Assembly (NCBI RefSeq): GCF_048265165.1
Contig: NZ_JBLXCD010000008.1
Location: forward strand, 62,001-126,000
Source: Oceanospirillum sp048265165
GTDB lineage: Bacteria > Pseudomonadota > Gammaproteobacteria > Pseudomonadales > Halomonadaceae
Direction of reading: 5' to 3'
Length of the DNA: 64,000 nucleotides
In this document: positions 1 through 8,287 of the stretch, piece after piece
Position numbering within the stretch: position 1 is the first letter of the stretch
How the letters are laid out: each line of letters starts with the position of its first letter
Made by a program: the position numbers and the translations under genes
The notes under the pieces: generated by a model
Told to the model about the DNA's origin: nothing
Seen by the model: the letters and a program-made list of their open reading frames with translations, nothing else
Databases searched by the model: none

Positions 1-540
1 TCCATTACCACAACGGGCCCCCATGCCGGTCATGTGCACCGTCATGGCAATCCCCATTTTAATATTGATCCACTCCGTATGGCGAAAGCGGCAAGGCTTG
101 TTGCCCGCCGTCTTGGGCACTTTTTTCCAGATCAGAAAGCGCTATTGATTAAGCGCTCCTATCACTTGGAACAAGAGTTAAAGCAAACAGCTGAATACCT
201 GTCTGAACAGCTGGTTCCGGGTCAGCGTTTTATCGCCTATCACGAAGATGTTGATTACCTGGAAGCCTGGCTGCCGGTGCAGAATATTGGCTATCTGGAG
301 CCTTTGCCGGGTTTGCCACCAACTTCTAAACATCTGCGTGAACTGGTTGAGAAACACCAGCAACAGGAGTCGGCCCGTGTGTTGTATGCCCGCTTTAATC
401 CGGATCAGGGCGCGCGTTTTCTGAACGAGCGTTTAGGCTGGCCAACGTATGCTGTCCCCCTTGAGCCGGAAACCCCGGACTGGAATGGCTATAAAGAGCT
501 ACTGCAGGCTTGGGCGAATGCTTTTGAACAGAAATCGTGA
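1..540 (+). CDS. Metal ABC transporter substrate-binding protein (ZnuA/TroA-like), 5' truncated
   Basis: Only the last 179 codons lie in the window; the reading frame is open from base 1. It would be the periplasmic receptor handing Zn or Mn to the ATPase and permease that follow. A His-rich stretch (GHVHRHGNPH) runs into GNPHFNIDP, the place of the family's conserved GNPH metal-ligand motif. The C-terminal lobe keeps the family pattern of a short strand (VLYARFNPD), then a helix and an 'ERLGWPTYAVPL' strand. The 3' end overlaps the ATPase start by 23 nt, so translation is probably coupled. Which metal is bound cannot be decided from this part. Confidence 0.85.
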   Translation, partial: SITTTGPHAGHVHRHGNPHFNIDPLRMAKAARLVARRLGHFFPDQKALLIKRSYHLEQELKQTAEYLSEQLVPGQRFIAYHEDVDYLEAWLPVQNIGYLEPLPGLPPTSKHLRELVEKHQQQESARVLYARFNPDQGARFLNERLGWPTYAVPLEPETPDWNGYKELLQAWANAFEQKS

Positions 541-1141
541 CACCGGGTCTGGTCTGGTTTCTCTTCACCTGGCTTGCATCGGCTACCCCTCGGCACCGGA
601 TACACATATTGGCCCGTTGAATCTAAGGGTGTTACCCGGAGACAAAATCGCGCTAACCGGGGGTAATGGTGCCGGAAAGTCGTTGTTACTGAAAACTCTG
701 TCAGGACAAGTTTCGTTGATAAGCGGCTCCCTTGACCGGGCAACATCCCGTTATCTTTTTTTAGCGCAGGAGCACCCGCGGCCTCCGCTCTGGCCATTGA
801 ATGGCTGGGACTGGATGAATATTTTTGTTGAGGGTAAAGCGTCAGAGTGCCGCTTATCAGCAGGCTTGTTGGATAAACGTCTGGATACGTTAAGCGGAGG
901 GCAGTGGCAGCGAGTGCGTCTTGCGGCGGCACTGGCAAGTAAGCCGGATCTGCTGCTGCTGGATGAGCCCACCAATCATCTGGATGAAGCCGGAAAGCGG
1001 GATCTGGTGGACGGGTTATCGCAGCTGCCGGAAACCTGTGCCCTGCTGATCACCACCCATGATGATGAGCTTGCCGAGCGTTTATCGTTAACGGCTTGCC
1101 CCATGCAACGACTGATGGAGCCAACCAACCATGTTGGATAG
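518..1141 (+). CDS. Metal ABC transporter ATP-binding protein (ZnuC-like)
   Basis: Cytoplasmic ATPase of a metal importer, 207 residues. Walker A GGNGAGKS lies at about residues 48-55, the ABC signature LSGGQ near 125, Walker B LLLLDEPTNHLDE near 144-156 and the switch His in TTHDD near 180. I chose the ATG at 518 because it sits inside the end of the binding-protein gene, as expected for coupled translation; an upstream in-frame start at 449 would add 23 residues unlike the family. The stop overlaps the permease start by 11 nt. Short for the family, with little beyond the core ATPase. Confidence 0.88.
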   Translation: MLLNRNRDTGSGLVSLHLACIGYPSAPDTHIGPLNLRVLPGDKIALTGGNGAGKSLLLKTLSGQVSLISGSLDRATSRYLFLAQEHPRPPLWPLNGWDWMNIFVEGKASECRLSAGLLDKRLDTLSGGQWQRVRLAAALASKPDLLLLDEPTNHLDEAGKRDLVDGLSQLPETCALLITTHDDELAERLSLTACPMQRLMEPTNHVG

Positions 1142-1925
1142 TTTTTGGCTTTGGCCTTTTTTATCCGGTTTGGGAGCTGCTGTTTTGCTGGGCTTGGCCG
1201 GTGCGTCTCTTTTTATACGTTCAGCATCGGTACAGGGGCTGGCCATTGCACAAGGTGCGGCGGCAGGTGGTATTTTGGCAACAGCCTTGGCTTTGCCAAT
1301 ACTCCCGGTGGCTTTTTTATTGGCAGGGGGGATTTACTGGTGGATTCAGTATGCTGCCCGTCTGAAGTCCGAGCGGATTTTGTTAATTTTTCTGCTGGGT
1401 GGGGCGCTGATCAATGCTTTGTTAGCTAACACAGCGCACCTGCATACCTCAGCGGATCGTTGGTTGGCCGGTGATATCTATTATGTCGGTCAGGGTGATG
1501 CATTCTGGCTGCTGATACTGAGTGGTTTGACTCTGGTACTGGCTCCGTTGTTACGCAATGTCTGGCAGAAAAGTCAGCTGGCACCGGATTGTTATGGGTC
1601 GCCATTAACGGTGCTGCAGCGTTTGCCGGAAGCTTTATGGCTACTCTGTGTTGTGGTCTTAAGCAGTTATCTGTTAGGGCTTCCGGCATCACTTTTTTTA
1701 TTACTATTTCCTGCATGGCTGTCAGCTTACTGGAGTCGGGGGTTATCCCCTTTTCTCTGGTGGAGTATTTTCCTGAGTGTACTGCTATTTTTGTTGGCAT
1801 GGTTTACGGCGCTTTGGTTTGACCAGCCTTTTGCACCAGTCCTGATTCTTGGGGGCTGTGTCTGTTTTCTATCGGTTTATGCCACTTATCGATTAACGAT
1901 GCTTGTGCGGGTTTACTTCCGGTAA
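1131..1925 (+). CDS. Metal ABC transporter permease (ZnuB-like, ABC-3 family)
   Basis: Inner-membrane channel of the importer, 264 residues. About eight hydrophobic segments are visible from residue 10 to the end, with the Gly/Ala-rich start (GLAGASLFIRSASVQGLAIAQ) typical of ABC-3 permeases and an 'LGGALINALLANTAH' helix in the middle. Starts 11 nt inside the ATPase gene and ends the three-gene unit. No terminator is evident before the TonB-type operon 190 nt downstream, so read-through is possible. Confidence 0.88.
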   Translation: MLDSFWLWPFLSGLGAAVLLGLAGASLFIRSASVQGLAIAQGAAAGGILATALALPILPVAFLLAGGIYWWIQYAARLKSERILLIFLLGGALINALLANTAHLHTSADRWLAGDIYYVGQGDAFWLLILSGLTLVLAPLLRNVWQKSQLAPDCYGSPLTVLQRLPEALWLLCVVVLSSYLLGLPASLFLLLFPAWLSAYWSRGLSPFLWWSIFLSVLLFLLAWFTALWFDQPFAPVLILGGCVCFLSVYATYRLTMLVRVYFR

Positions 1926-1995
1926 GTGCGCAGCGCCTCATTTCTTGTGTAACGGTCTACACACCTGAGTAAACTTTCTAATTGATGCCTGAATT

Positions 1996-2040
1996 GTAAA
2001 TGGCCTTTACGCCAAATATCAACAAATGATAGTAATTCCT
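1996..2040 (+). promoter_or_regulatory. Possible metal-regulator operator region (Fur-like) before the TonB2 operon
   Basis: ATGATAGTAATT at 2026-2037, extending to about 2022-2040, resembles half of the Fur consensus (about 12 of 19 positions by eye). A separate perfect dyad, GTAAA-TGGCC-TTTAC, lies at 1996-2010. Iron control of a TonB operon would be expected from the family; the site itself is only a visual match. Confidence 0.35.
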
Positions 2041-2114
2041 ATTTACAAGGGTGTGTGTTTCTCAATATCATAGCGCTATTGAGTTGTCACTTTAGTACAA
2101 ACACGGATCTGTCT

Positions 2115-2942
2115 ATGTCTCTTTACCGCTATCTGCTCAAGTCTGTCGTTGCCCCTGTTTTTATGGCAACGACAGTTTTTATATCGCTACTGTTCGGTTT
2201 GCCAAAAGCTCATGCCAGTGAGACGGCCGTTGACCAAAGTATTAACGCTGTGCAGCAGGTCCATCGCTCGGGAGCTGAAAACCAGCTAAAAGTGGATGAC
2301 CTGTCTGTAGAGAGTCGCGCCCTGTATCAGGAATATCAGCAAGTACTGCGTCAGGCTGAAACCACAGAGGCTTATAACCGCCAGCTGAGTCGTCTTATTG
2401 ACAGTCAGCAAGAGGAACTGACCAGTATGGATCGCCAGATTCAGTCTCTGGAGGATACCGACCGCTCTCTGCTGCCGATGTTGGTGCGTATGGTGTCTAC
2501 GCTGGAGCAGTTTGTGGCCCAGGATCAGCCCTTCTTGCTGGATGAGCGCCAGCAGCGGGTTGCCCGGCTTCAGACACTTCTGGATCGGGCTGATGTCAGT
2601 CTGGCGGAAAAATACCGTCTGATTTTACAGGCCTATCAGGTAGAAGCGGATTATGGCCGCAGTCTGGAGGCGTATGAAGGTGAGGTCTCCACTGAGGCCG
2701 GTCAGCGTCGGGTTACTTTTCTGCGTTTAGGCCGTGTGGCGCTTTACTACCAGTCAGCCAATGGTAAAACGGGTGGCCTCTGGCTACCAGATGCACAGCA
2801 GTGGCAGGCACTAGATGGTGATGAAAATCGTGTTCTGAAAAATGCGATTGCGATGGCCCGTCAGCAAATTGTTCCTGAGTTACTTAATCTGCCGTTACCT
2901 CTGCCATCTGCCGTGTCCGTTTCCACTGAAGGTGATGCTTGA
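2115..2942 (+). CDS. DUF3450 family protein, first gene of TonB2-type operon
   Basis: Exported or periplasm-facing protein of 275 residues. A hydrophobic signal or anchor (about residues 10-33) ends in AHASE. A long helical coiled-coil region follows (about 40-160), then a C-terminal domain with 'VTFLRLGRVALYYQSANG' and 'GLWLPDAQQW', which is the hallmark of DUF3450. Members of this family are regularly encoded just upstream of TtpC-like ExbB and TonB2 proteins and are thought to be accessory to TonB2 energy transfer; the molecular role is not established. I chose ATG 2115 over an earlier in-frame start at 2055 because the signal sequence then begins properly. The stop is 1 nt before the next start. 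Confidence 0.82.
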   Translation: MSLYRYLLKSVVAPVFMATTVFISLLFGLPKAHASETAVDQSINAVQQVHRSGAENQLKVDDLSVESRALYQEYQQVLRQAETTEAYNRQLSRLIDSQQEELTSMDRQIQSLEDTDRSLLPMLVRMVSTLEQFVAQDQPFLLDERQQRVARLQTLLDRADVSLAEKYRLILQAYQVEADYGRSLEAYEGEVSTEAGQRRVTFLRLGRVALYYQSANGKTGGLWLPDAQQWQALDGDENRVLKNAIAMARQQIVPELLNLPLPLPSAVSVSTEGDA

Positions 2943-2943
2943 T

Positions 2944-4443
2944 ATGCGTTTTATAAACTCCCTTTCTACCGTGCTTTTGTCATCCGTTTTAAGCCTTTCA
3001 GTCTCGGTTTTCGCTGCCGGGGAGGCGACCTCTGTTTCTGCTCAGGTATCAGGCCAATCTCAGCAGTTAAATCGTCAGCTGTTAAATGATGTTCAGAACT
3101 TTGTTGCAGAAGATCGTGCTGAGCAGCAAGCACGATTAAAGTTGTTTTTGCAGGATAAAACCCGACAGGAATCCTTGCTAAGGCAGGCAAAAGAGCGTCT
3201 GCAGCATGCGGATGATGAGCAGTTGCGGCTGAAAAACCTGTTTGATAACAATGAAGATAAACTGGTGGAGCTGGAAACGCTGTTGAAACAGCGTACAGGG
3301 CAGCTGGGTGAGGTCTTTGGTGTCGTCAAAGAACAATCTGCGGAGTTGAAAGAGCAGCTGGGAAGCTCTTTGGTGGGTGCGGAGTTTGCGGGTCGTGAGC
3401 AATCGTTGAACTTTGCCAGTGAAAAAGCGATTCCCACCATGGCGCAGCTGCAAACTCTTTGGTTTCAGTTCCAGCATGAAATGACGCATTCGGGCACCAT
3501 TAGTCGATTTAATGCTGATGTTGCGGATACTGACGGTCGTATTGAAAGTCAGCCCGTACTTAGAGTAGGCACTTTTAATGCTATTAATGAAAACGGTGAG
3601 TTCCTTAGTTGGCAGCCGGAGCGTCAGCAGCTAGGTGTGCTGGCCGGGCAGCCGAAAGACAAACATCAGGACCAGGCTCAACGCTTTTTTGATGCGGTTT
3701 CAGACTCCGCAGACTCTCAGCAAAGTGAACACTTGTTGGTGGATGTCAGCTCGGGTCAGTTACTGGCGCTGATTGGTCAGAAGCCAGGGCTTATGGATCA
3801 AATCCGGCAAGGTGGTTCTGTCGGTTATATTATTCTTGCCTTGGGTGTGATGGGGCTTTTGACAGCATTTTATAAATTGGTGCGGTTGAGCGTAGTTCGT
3901 CACAAAATTGTCCGTCAGCTTAAGGCGGAGTTGCCGAAAAATGATAACCCTCTGGGGCGTGTTTTACTGGCTTGTCAGGAAAAGCTACAACAGCTGAAAG
4001 CCAATAATCAATCGGTTAATGATGAAGCGGCAACAAGTGCCCTTAACAGTACTCTTGACGAAGCGCTGTTAAAAGAGTTACCCGCACTGGAGTCCGGTCA
4101 GTCGATGCTGAAGCTACTGGCCGCAGCGGCTCCATTGTTGGGTCTTTTAGGTACGGTAACCGGCATGATAGGTACTTTTCAGAGTATCACGCTGTTCGGC
4201 ACCAGTGATCCGAAGCTGATGGCGGGAGGGATCTCTCAGGCATTGATTACAACGGTATTTGGCCTGATTGTGGCGATTCCGATGCTGTTCAGTCATGGGG
4301 TGTTAAGCAGTCAGAGCCGTGCCTTGCTGATGATTCTGCAGGAGAAAAGCTTAGCTCAGCTGAACCAGTTGACGGTCTGGCTGCCGACGGCAAAGCCTGA
4401 CGTTGCCGGAAAAAAAACGTCTGAAGCGACAACGGTGAGCTAA
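2944..4443 (+). CDS. ttpC: TtpC-like MotA/TolQ/ExbB proton-channel protein with long periplasmic coiled coil
   Basis: 499 residues, about twice the length of ordinary ExbB. Signal sequence 1-26, a long periplasmic coiled-coil part (about 30-200), a membrane segment near 287-307 (GYIILALGVMGLLTAFYKL), and a C-terminal MotA/TolQ/ExbB domain with APLLGLLGTVTGMIGTF near 395-415 and a last membrane helix (ALITTVFGLIVAIPMLF). This architecture matches TtpC of Vibrio TonB2 systems, which is needed with ExbB2-ExbD2 for TonB2-dependent uptake. ATG 2944 has the Shine-Dalgarno GAAGGTGA 8 nt upstream; ATG 2935 is possible but poorly spaced. Confidence 0.85.
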   Translation: MRFINSLSTVLLSSVLSLSVSVFAAGEATSVSAQVSGQSQQLNRQLLNDVQNFVAEDRAEQQARLKLFLQDKTRQESLLRQAKERLQHADDEQLRLKNLFDNNEDKLVELETLLKQRTGQLGEVFGVVKEQSAELKEQLGSSLVGAEFAGREQSLNFASEKAIPTMAQLQTLWFQFQHEMTHSGTISRFNADVADTDGRIESQPVLRVGTFNAINENGEFLSWQPERQQLGVLAGQPKDKHQDQAQRFFDAVSDSADSQQSEHLLVDVSSGQLLALIGQKPGLMDQIRQGGSVGYIILALGVMGLLTAFYKLVRLSVVRHKIVRQLKAELPKNDNPLGRVLLACQEKLQQLKANNQSVNDEAATSALNSTLDEALLKELPALESGQSMLKLLAAAAPLLGLLGTVTGMIGTFQSITLFGTSDPKLMAGGISQALITTVFGLIVAIPMLFSHGVLSSQSRALLMILQEKSLAQLNQLTVWLPTAKPDVAGKKTSEATTVS

Positions 4444-4446
4444 GCC

Positions 4447-5061
4447 ATGGATGAGGTTTGGTTTTACCTGCAGCAGTTTTTTGATATTGACGCATATCAG
4501 ATGACACTGGATCAGTTTCTTACAGCCGGTGGCTGGGTGATGCAGATTATTGTCCTGCTGTGTCTGGTGCTTTTTTGCCTGCTGGCCGAACGGTATTGGT
4601 TCTGCTTTAGCGGTTATTCACAGCTGTACCGGCAATTATATCAAGAGCAGAAAAGCGTATTTCAGGAGCGCCTGAAAGAGGTAAATCCTCATCAGATAAG
4701 TGTTGCCCGTATTCAGAAAGACCCTTTGCTGAAAAGCTTGCTGTGCGATCTGCGCCTGGCCCTGAATGAGCGTCTTGGCATGATTCGCAGCCTGATCGCC
4801 CTTTGCCCGCTATTGGGTCTGTTGGGCACCGTGTCGGGCATGATCCAGGTGTTTGATGTTCTGGCGGTCAGTGGTACGGGAAACCCACGGTTGATGGCTG
4901 CTGGTATTGCCAGTGCCACCTTGCCAACGTTGGCGGGTATGGCCGTTTCGGTAACAGGGCTTTTGCTGTACAGCTATCTGAAAAGCTGGAGTGATCGGCA
5001 ACAGCAGCAGTTGCACAGTCATCTGCTGCAGGATCTGCAACAACTCCCTAGGCTGTCATGA
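4447..5061 (+). CDS. exbB: ExbB2-type MotA/TolQ/ExbB proton channel family protein
   Basis: 204 residues with a first membrane helix at about 30-47 (WVMQIIVLLCLVLFCLLAE), then a cytoplasmic loop, then the conserved LIALCPLLGLLGTVSGMIQVF segment (about 115-135) and a third helix (ATLPTLAGMAVSVTGLLLY). It forms the inner-membrane proton channel with ExbD and powers TonB. It begins 3 nt after the TtpC-like gene. Having a long and a short ExbB side by side is the signature of TonB2 systems. Confidence 0.88.
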   Translation: MDEVWFYLQQFFDIDAYQMTLDQFLTAGGWVMQIIVLLCLVLFCLLAERYWFCFSGYSQLYRQLYQEQKSVFQERLKEVNPHQISVARIQKDPLLKSLLCDLRLALNERLGMIRSLIALCPLLGLLGTVSGMIQVFDVLAVSGTGNPRLMAAGIASATLPTLAGMAVSVTGLLLYSYLKSWSDRQQQQLHSHLLQDLQQLPRLS

Positions 5062-5122
5062 TGTTAAGCAGAGCTACCCTTTTATTGGTCATTGCCACTG
5101 AATTTTTCACAGGAACCGCTTT

Positions 5123-5524
5123 ATGAGCCGTTTTCTCAGCCAGCAGCAGGATGAAGCTGCCATCGATATGACACCTATGCTGGATGTGGTGTTTATTATG
5201 CTGATCTTTTTTATCGTCTCCACTTCTTTTGTCCGTGAGGCGGGTATTGATGTGAACCGGCCCTCTGCCAAAACCAGCGAGGGTCAGACACAAAGCGCGG
5301 TCATGATCGCCCTGTCTCCGGAGGGTGAGGTTTGGCTGGACCGGAAAGCAACAGATCTGCGTATGGTTCGCCCGACTCTGGAGCGTCTGCGCAGTGAACA
5401 GCCGGGGTTAAGCGTTGTTGTTCAGGCGGACAGCAAAAGTACCACAGGAGATCTGGTGAAACTGATCGACCAGTTGCGATTGGCCGGTGTGAAGTATACG
5501 GTGGCGACCCGTGACGGCGAGTAA
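5123..5524 (+). CDS. exbD: ExbD2-type biopolymer transport protein
   Basis: 133 residues. One N-terminal membrane helix (about 20-40) carries MLDVVFIMLIFFIV, in which the Asp of 'TPMLDVVF' is the proton-carrying residue of ExbD/TolR. A small periplasmic domain follows. The Shine-Dalgarno AGGAA is 7 nt before ATG 5123. It overlaps the tonB start by 14 nt. The function is partner of ExbB in proton-driven energisation of TonB. Confidence 0.9.
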   Translation: MSRFLSQQQDEAAIDMTPMLDVVFIMLIFFIVSTSFVREAGIDVNRPSAKTSEGQTQSAVMIALSPEGEVWLDRKATDLRMVRPTLERLRSEQPGLSVVVQADSKSTTGDLVKLIDQLRLAGVKYTVATRDGE

Positions 5525-6212
5525 TACTTCCTCCAAAGCGAGCGTTCGTTCAGCCTCACTGCGTACCCGTTTGAAACCCCTGCTGGTTTTGCCTGTTGGT
5601 ATACTGCTGACACTGGTATTTTTTGTGCTTCTGGCTGAGATGGTGCAGATGGATCAGATGCAGACATTACCGGAAGACAATAGCGCTGAACTCAGTCTCT
5701 TTATGCTGCAGGATGAATCTGATCTGGAGGTTCGTAAAAGAGCCCGGCCAGAACCACCGGAGCCTGCGCCGGAAAAACCAGCTATGCCTTCGGTAAGTCA
5801 GCCTCTGCAAAATATGCCAGTTACAGACGTTCCGACTCCGGATCTGGATCTGCCAGATATTGCTGCAGAAAGCTCCTTTCAGCTGGATGTTGATATTAGT
5901 CAGTTCCAGCCCGGTGAGTCGGCTATGCAGATTGCAGAAAACCCTATGCCTTTGAGTCGGGTTAATCCGCGTTATCCCCGCAAGGCGTTGCGCCGGGGGG
6001 TGGAAGGTCAGGTGGTTCTGGAGTTTGTCGTTGATGCCAATGGAGATGTGGTGGAAGACTCCATCAAAATTGTCAGTGCCACACCAAAAGGTTTGTTTGA
6101 ACGCACCAGTATTCGCGCCTTATCCCGCTGGCGCTTTCAGCCGAAGAAACAGGGAGGGCAGGGAGTTCCGTTCCGAGCCCGACAAACTCTGGTCTTTAAG
6201 CTGGCGCAGTAA
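5511..6212 (+). CDS. tonB: TonB family protein (TonB2-type)
   Basis: 233 residues with GTG start 5511, preceded by GGTGG. One N-terminal membrane anchor (about 23-45), a Pro/Glu/Lys-rich spacer (RPEPPEPAPEKPAMP near 83-97) shorter than in classical TonB, and a C-terminal TonB domain from about 143 (NPRYPRKALRRGVEGQVVLE, later SIRALSRWRFQP). It carries proton-motive energy to outer-membrane TonB-dependent receptors, none of which is encoded in this window. The short spacer fits TonB2 rather than TonB1. Confidence 0.9.
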   Translation: MTASNTSSKASVRSASLRTRLKPLLVLPVGILLTLVFFVLLAEMVQMDQMQTLPEDNSAELSLFMLQDESDLEVRKRARPEPPEPAPEKPAMPSVSQPLQNMPVTDVPTPDLDLPDIAAESSFQLDVDISQFQPGESAMQIAENPMPLSRVNPRYPRKALRRGVEGQVVLEFVVDANGDVVEDSIKIVSATPKGLFERTSIRALSRWRFQPKKQGGQGVPFRARQTLVFKLAQ

Positions 6213-6286
6213 TAGAGCACAGGCCGATACAGTTTGGCTTGGCTTGATGGGTATCGATACGTAATTCAAAGGATAACGAGGGCAGC

Positions 6287-7648
6287 ATGATGAACTTTCA
6301 CAATGGACTGGCCGCTTGCCAATGTGGTGCAGGCAGAAGCACACAGAATAAAAAACATTGGTTGCAGCAGTACCGGTCTGGCCTGATGTTTCTGCTGATG
6401 CTCACCAGCAGTCTTGCCTTTACCGGTGTCCAGGCAGCCAACCTGTCTCCTGCTGAATTTAAGCAGATTCAGGAGATTCAGGCTCTGCAGACTGAGGCCC
6501 GTTGGCTTGAAGTGAAAACCCTGATCGGGCAGCAGTTGACGGAAGAACCCAGTGAGCTGATGCAGGCGATGCTTTGGCGTGCCCTTGCCCAGGCGGAACT
6601 GCAGGATGCTAACTATGAGAAAGCCCTTACCGCTATCCGCAACGCCTGGCAACTGAAGCAGCTGCCTGAGGCGGATCAGCTTAATCTGCAGGGGTTGTTG
6701 GCCCAGTTGATGATTCAGCAGGATGAGTTGGATCAGGGGATTATTTTGTTTGAGGATTGGCTGGAAAAAACACCGGAAGAGCAACGACAGCCCCGCCACT
6801 TTCTGACGTTAGCCCAGGCCTACAGTCAACAGGAAAGCTGGAGCAAAGCACTGCCTAACGCCAAAGAAGCGGTGGCTCGCCATGAGTCTGCACCGATTCC
6901 CTGGCTCTCTTTACTGGTTGGTTTACACGCCCGTCTGGAGCAATGGCCTGATGCGGCTAATGTACAGAAGCGTATTCTGATTCAGGAGCCCCGGCAGATG
7001 CGTCACTGGCGACAGCTGGCGATGCTGCAGTATCGCCAACCCGCTCGTCATGGCGCAGACCCGGATAGCATTAATCAGGAGGCCGTGGCCAGTCTGCGAA
7101 TCGCCTGGGAGCAGGGGTTATTTGATCGTGCCAATGATTACCAGCTGCTGAGTCAATGGTTGAATGCCAGTGGGCAACCTTTAAAAGCGGCACAGGTATT
7201 GACGGATGGTCTGGAAAAAGAAGCCTTTGCGGTCAGAGGCGCCGACCAAGAACGGGTCGCTACTGAGCAACTGTCCAGTCTCTGGTTAAGGGCTAAAGAA
7301 TGGGACAAGGCTGAACATACTCTGCAGCGGATCGTTGCTTTATATGAGCAGGAACCCGATATGGCTGAACGTTTGGCTGGGCTTTATAAACAGATCGCCC
7401 GGTTACAGATGCAGCAGAAAAAATGGCAGGCAGCTGGTAATACCCTGAGCACTCTGCTGGCAGAGTACCCGGCAGATCCCGCCGAAGTCTTGTTACTGCA
7501 AGGCATTGTCCTGCTACAGCAGCAGCAGGTGGAAGCGGCGGAAGGTAAATTTCATCTGGCGGAGCAAAACGTTGATTCCACATCCGATGAGTATGTTGGC
7601 AAGAATGCTCGTCAATGGCTGAGGTATATCGAGCAGATTCGGAGTTAA
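6287..7648 (+). CDS. TPR-repeat protein, last gene of TonB2-type operon
   Basis: 453 residues. An unusually long N-region precedes a hydrophobic export segment (GLMFLLMLTSSLAFTGVQA, about 33-51), suggesting a periplasmic or membrane-anchored protein. The rest is helical with repeated TPR-like units, for example 'WRALAQAELQDANYEKALTA' and 'FLTLAQAYSQQESWSKALP'. TPR proteins commonly close TtpC/ExbB2/ExbD2/TonB2 operons; the role is thought to be accessory. The stop is only 8 nt from the convergent higA stop. ATG 6290 is an equally possible start. Confidence 0.8.
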   Translation: MMNFHNGLAACQCGAGRSTQNKKHWLQQYRSGLMFLLMLTSSLAFTGVQAANLSPAEFKQIQEIQALQTEARWLEVKTLIGQQLTEEPSELMQAMLWRALAQAELQDANYEKALTAIRNAWQLKQLPEADQLNLQGLLAQLMIQQDELDQGIILFEDWLEKTPEEQRQPRHFLTLAQAYSQQESWSKALPNAKEAVARHESAPIPWLSLLVGLHARLEQWPDAANVQKRILIQEPRQMRHWRQLAMLQYRQPARHGADPDSINQEAVASLRIAWEQGLFDRANDYQLLSQWLNASGQPLKAAQVLTDGLEKEAFAVRGADQERVATEQLSSLWLRAKEWDKAEHTLQRIVALYEQEPDMAERLAGLYKQIARLQMQQKKWQAAGNTLSTLLAEYPADPAEVLLLQGIVLLQQQQVEAAEGKFHLAEQNVDSTSDEYVGKNARQWLRYIEQIRS

Positions 7649-7656
7649 GTGCGAAA

Positions 7657-7953
7657 TTAGGAAACCACCAGATTGTATGGTGATACCTGTAAGGTGCCCT
7701 GCTGCTGTCTTGCCTGCCAGAGGTCGTAGGCGCTCTGCAGTCTTAGCCAGTGGTCTGCGGAGGGTTTGCCGAATACCAGTTCCAGTCGTAATGCCATCTC
7801 AGGGGTGATCGCCCCTTTGCCATTCAGCACTTTCGACAGTGTTTTCCGGCTGACATCCAGATGCTCGGCAACATCCGTGATCGTCAGCTCCAGCGTTTCA
7901 ATCACCAACTCCTTGAGTATTTCACCGGGGTGGGCGGGGTTGTGCATGCGCAT
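7657..7953 (-). CDS. higA: HigA-type antitoxin, XRE-family HTH protein
   Basis: 98 residues. It opens with HNPAHPGEILKELVIE, typical of HigA, followed by an XRE helix-turn-helix (TDVAEHLDVSRKTLSKVLNG, about 27-46) and a helical tail. HigA neutralises the HigB mRNA interferase and represses their shared promoter. The ATG at 7953 overlaps the stop of the upstream toxin remnant (ATGA), the normal higBA arrangement. A longer in-frame start at 8019 lies inside the toxin and is unlikely. The toxin appears broken (see the next entry), so this antitoxin may be orphaned. Confidence 0.85.
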   Translation of the reverse strand: MRMHNPAHPGEILKELVIETLELTITDVAEHLDVSRKTLSKVLNGKGAITPEMALRLELVFGKPSADHWLRLQSAYDLWQARQQQGTLQVSPYNLVVS

Positions 7954-8138
7954 CAGTGATAATCCTCGTAATTTACAATTTCGACATCGCGGCCAATAAA
8001 GCGATAAGTAATACGCCAATTGCCGCTGACGCGCACCGACCAGATATCATCCCTGTTACCTTTCAGTTTGTGCATAAAGAGACCCGGAAGATCCATATCA
8101 TCGGGGCTGGCAGCCTGATCAAGGTTGGTTAGATTCAC
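7953..8138 (-). pseudogene. higB: HigB/RelE-family toxin, N-terminally truncated
   Basis: The 61-codon frame gives the C-terminal two-thirds of HigB (SPDDMDLPGLFMHKLKG, then WSVRVSGNWRITYRF and the ending IVNYEDYH). Full HigB proteins are about 92 residues, so about 30 are missing. The only start is a GTG at 8138 directly after an in-frame TAA, and no Shine-Dalgarno is evident. Upstream on the same strand another frame holds FF..QGSK, like the usual FF.tGSKaGI of HigB, which suggests a small deletion and frameshift. A functional short form cannot be excluded. Confidence 0.65.
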
Positions 8139-8200
8139 TTAATAGAAATAGAAAATAGCGTCCCTTGCTACCCTGAGACAGAAAAAAATTAATACTCTCG

Positions 8201-8266
8201 GGCTACCACGCGGAGCGTGGGAGCCAGTCTGTTGTTTCTCAGCCAGAGGGCGTGGGAGCCAGTCTG
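8201..8266. repeat. REP-like palindrome with a repeated GCGTGGGAGCCAGTCTG half
   Basis: GGCTACCACGC-GGA-GCGTGGGAGCC (8201-8225) is an inverted repeat with one mismatch. The right half plus flank, GCGTGGGAGCCAGTCTG, occurs at 8215-8231 and again at 8250-8266. Palindromes of this form are typical of REP sequences mobilised by REP-associated IS200-like transposases. It sits between the broken 5' end of higB and the 3' end of the GST gene. Confidence 0.6.
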
Positions 8267-8287
8267 CTTCCCGAAGGATGAACACCT

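Noticed and set aside
489..938. Long minus-strand frame over the ABC ATPase gene
   Set aside because: It is the antisense shadow of a well-supported ATPase with all ABC motifs; the translation shows no family features.
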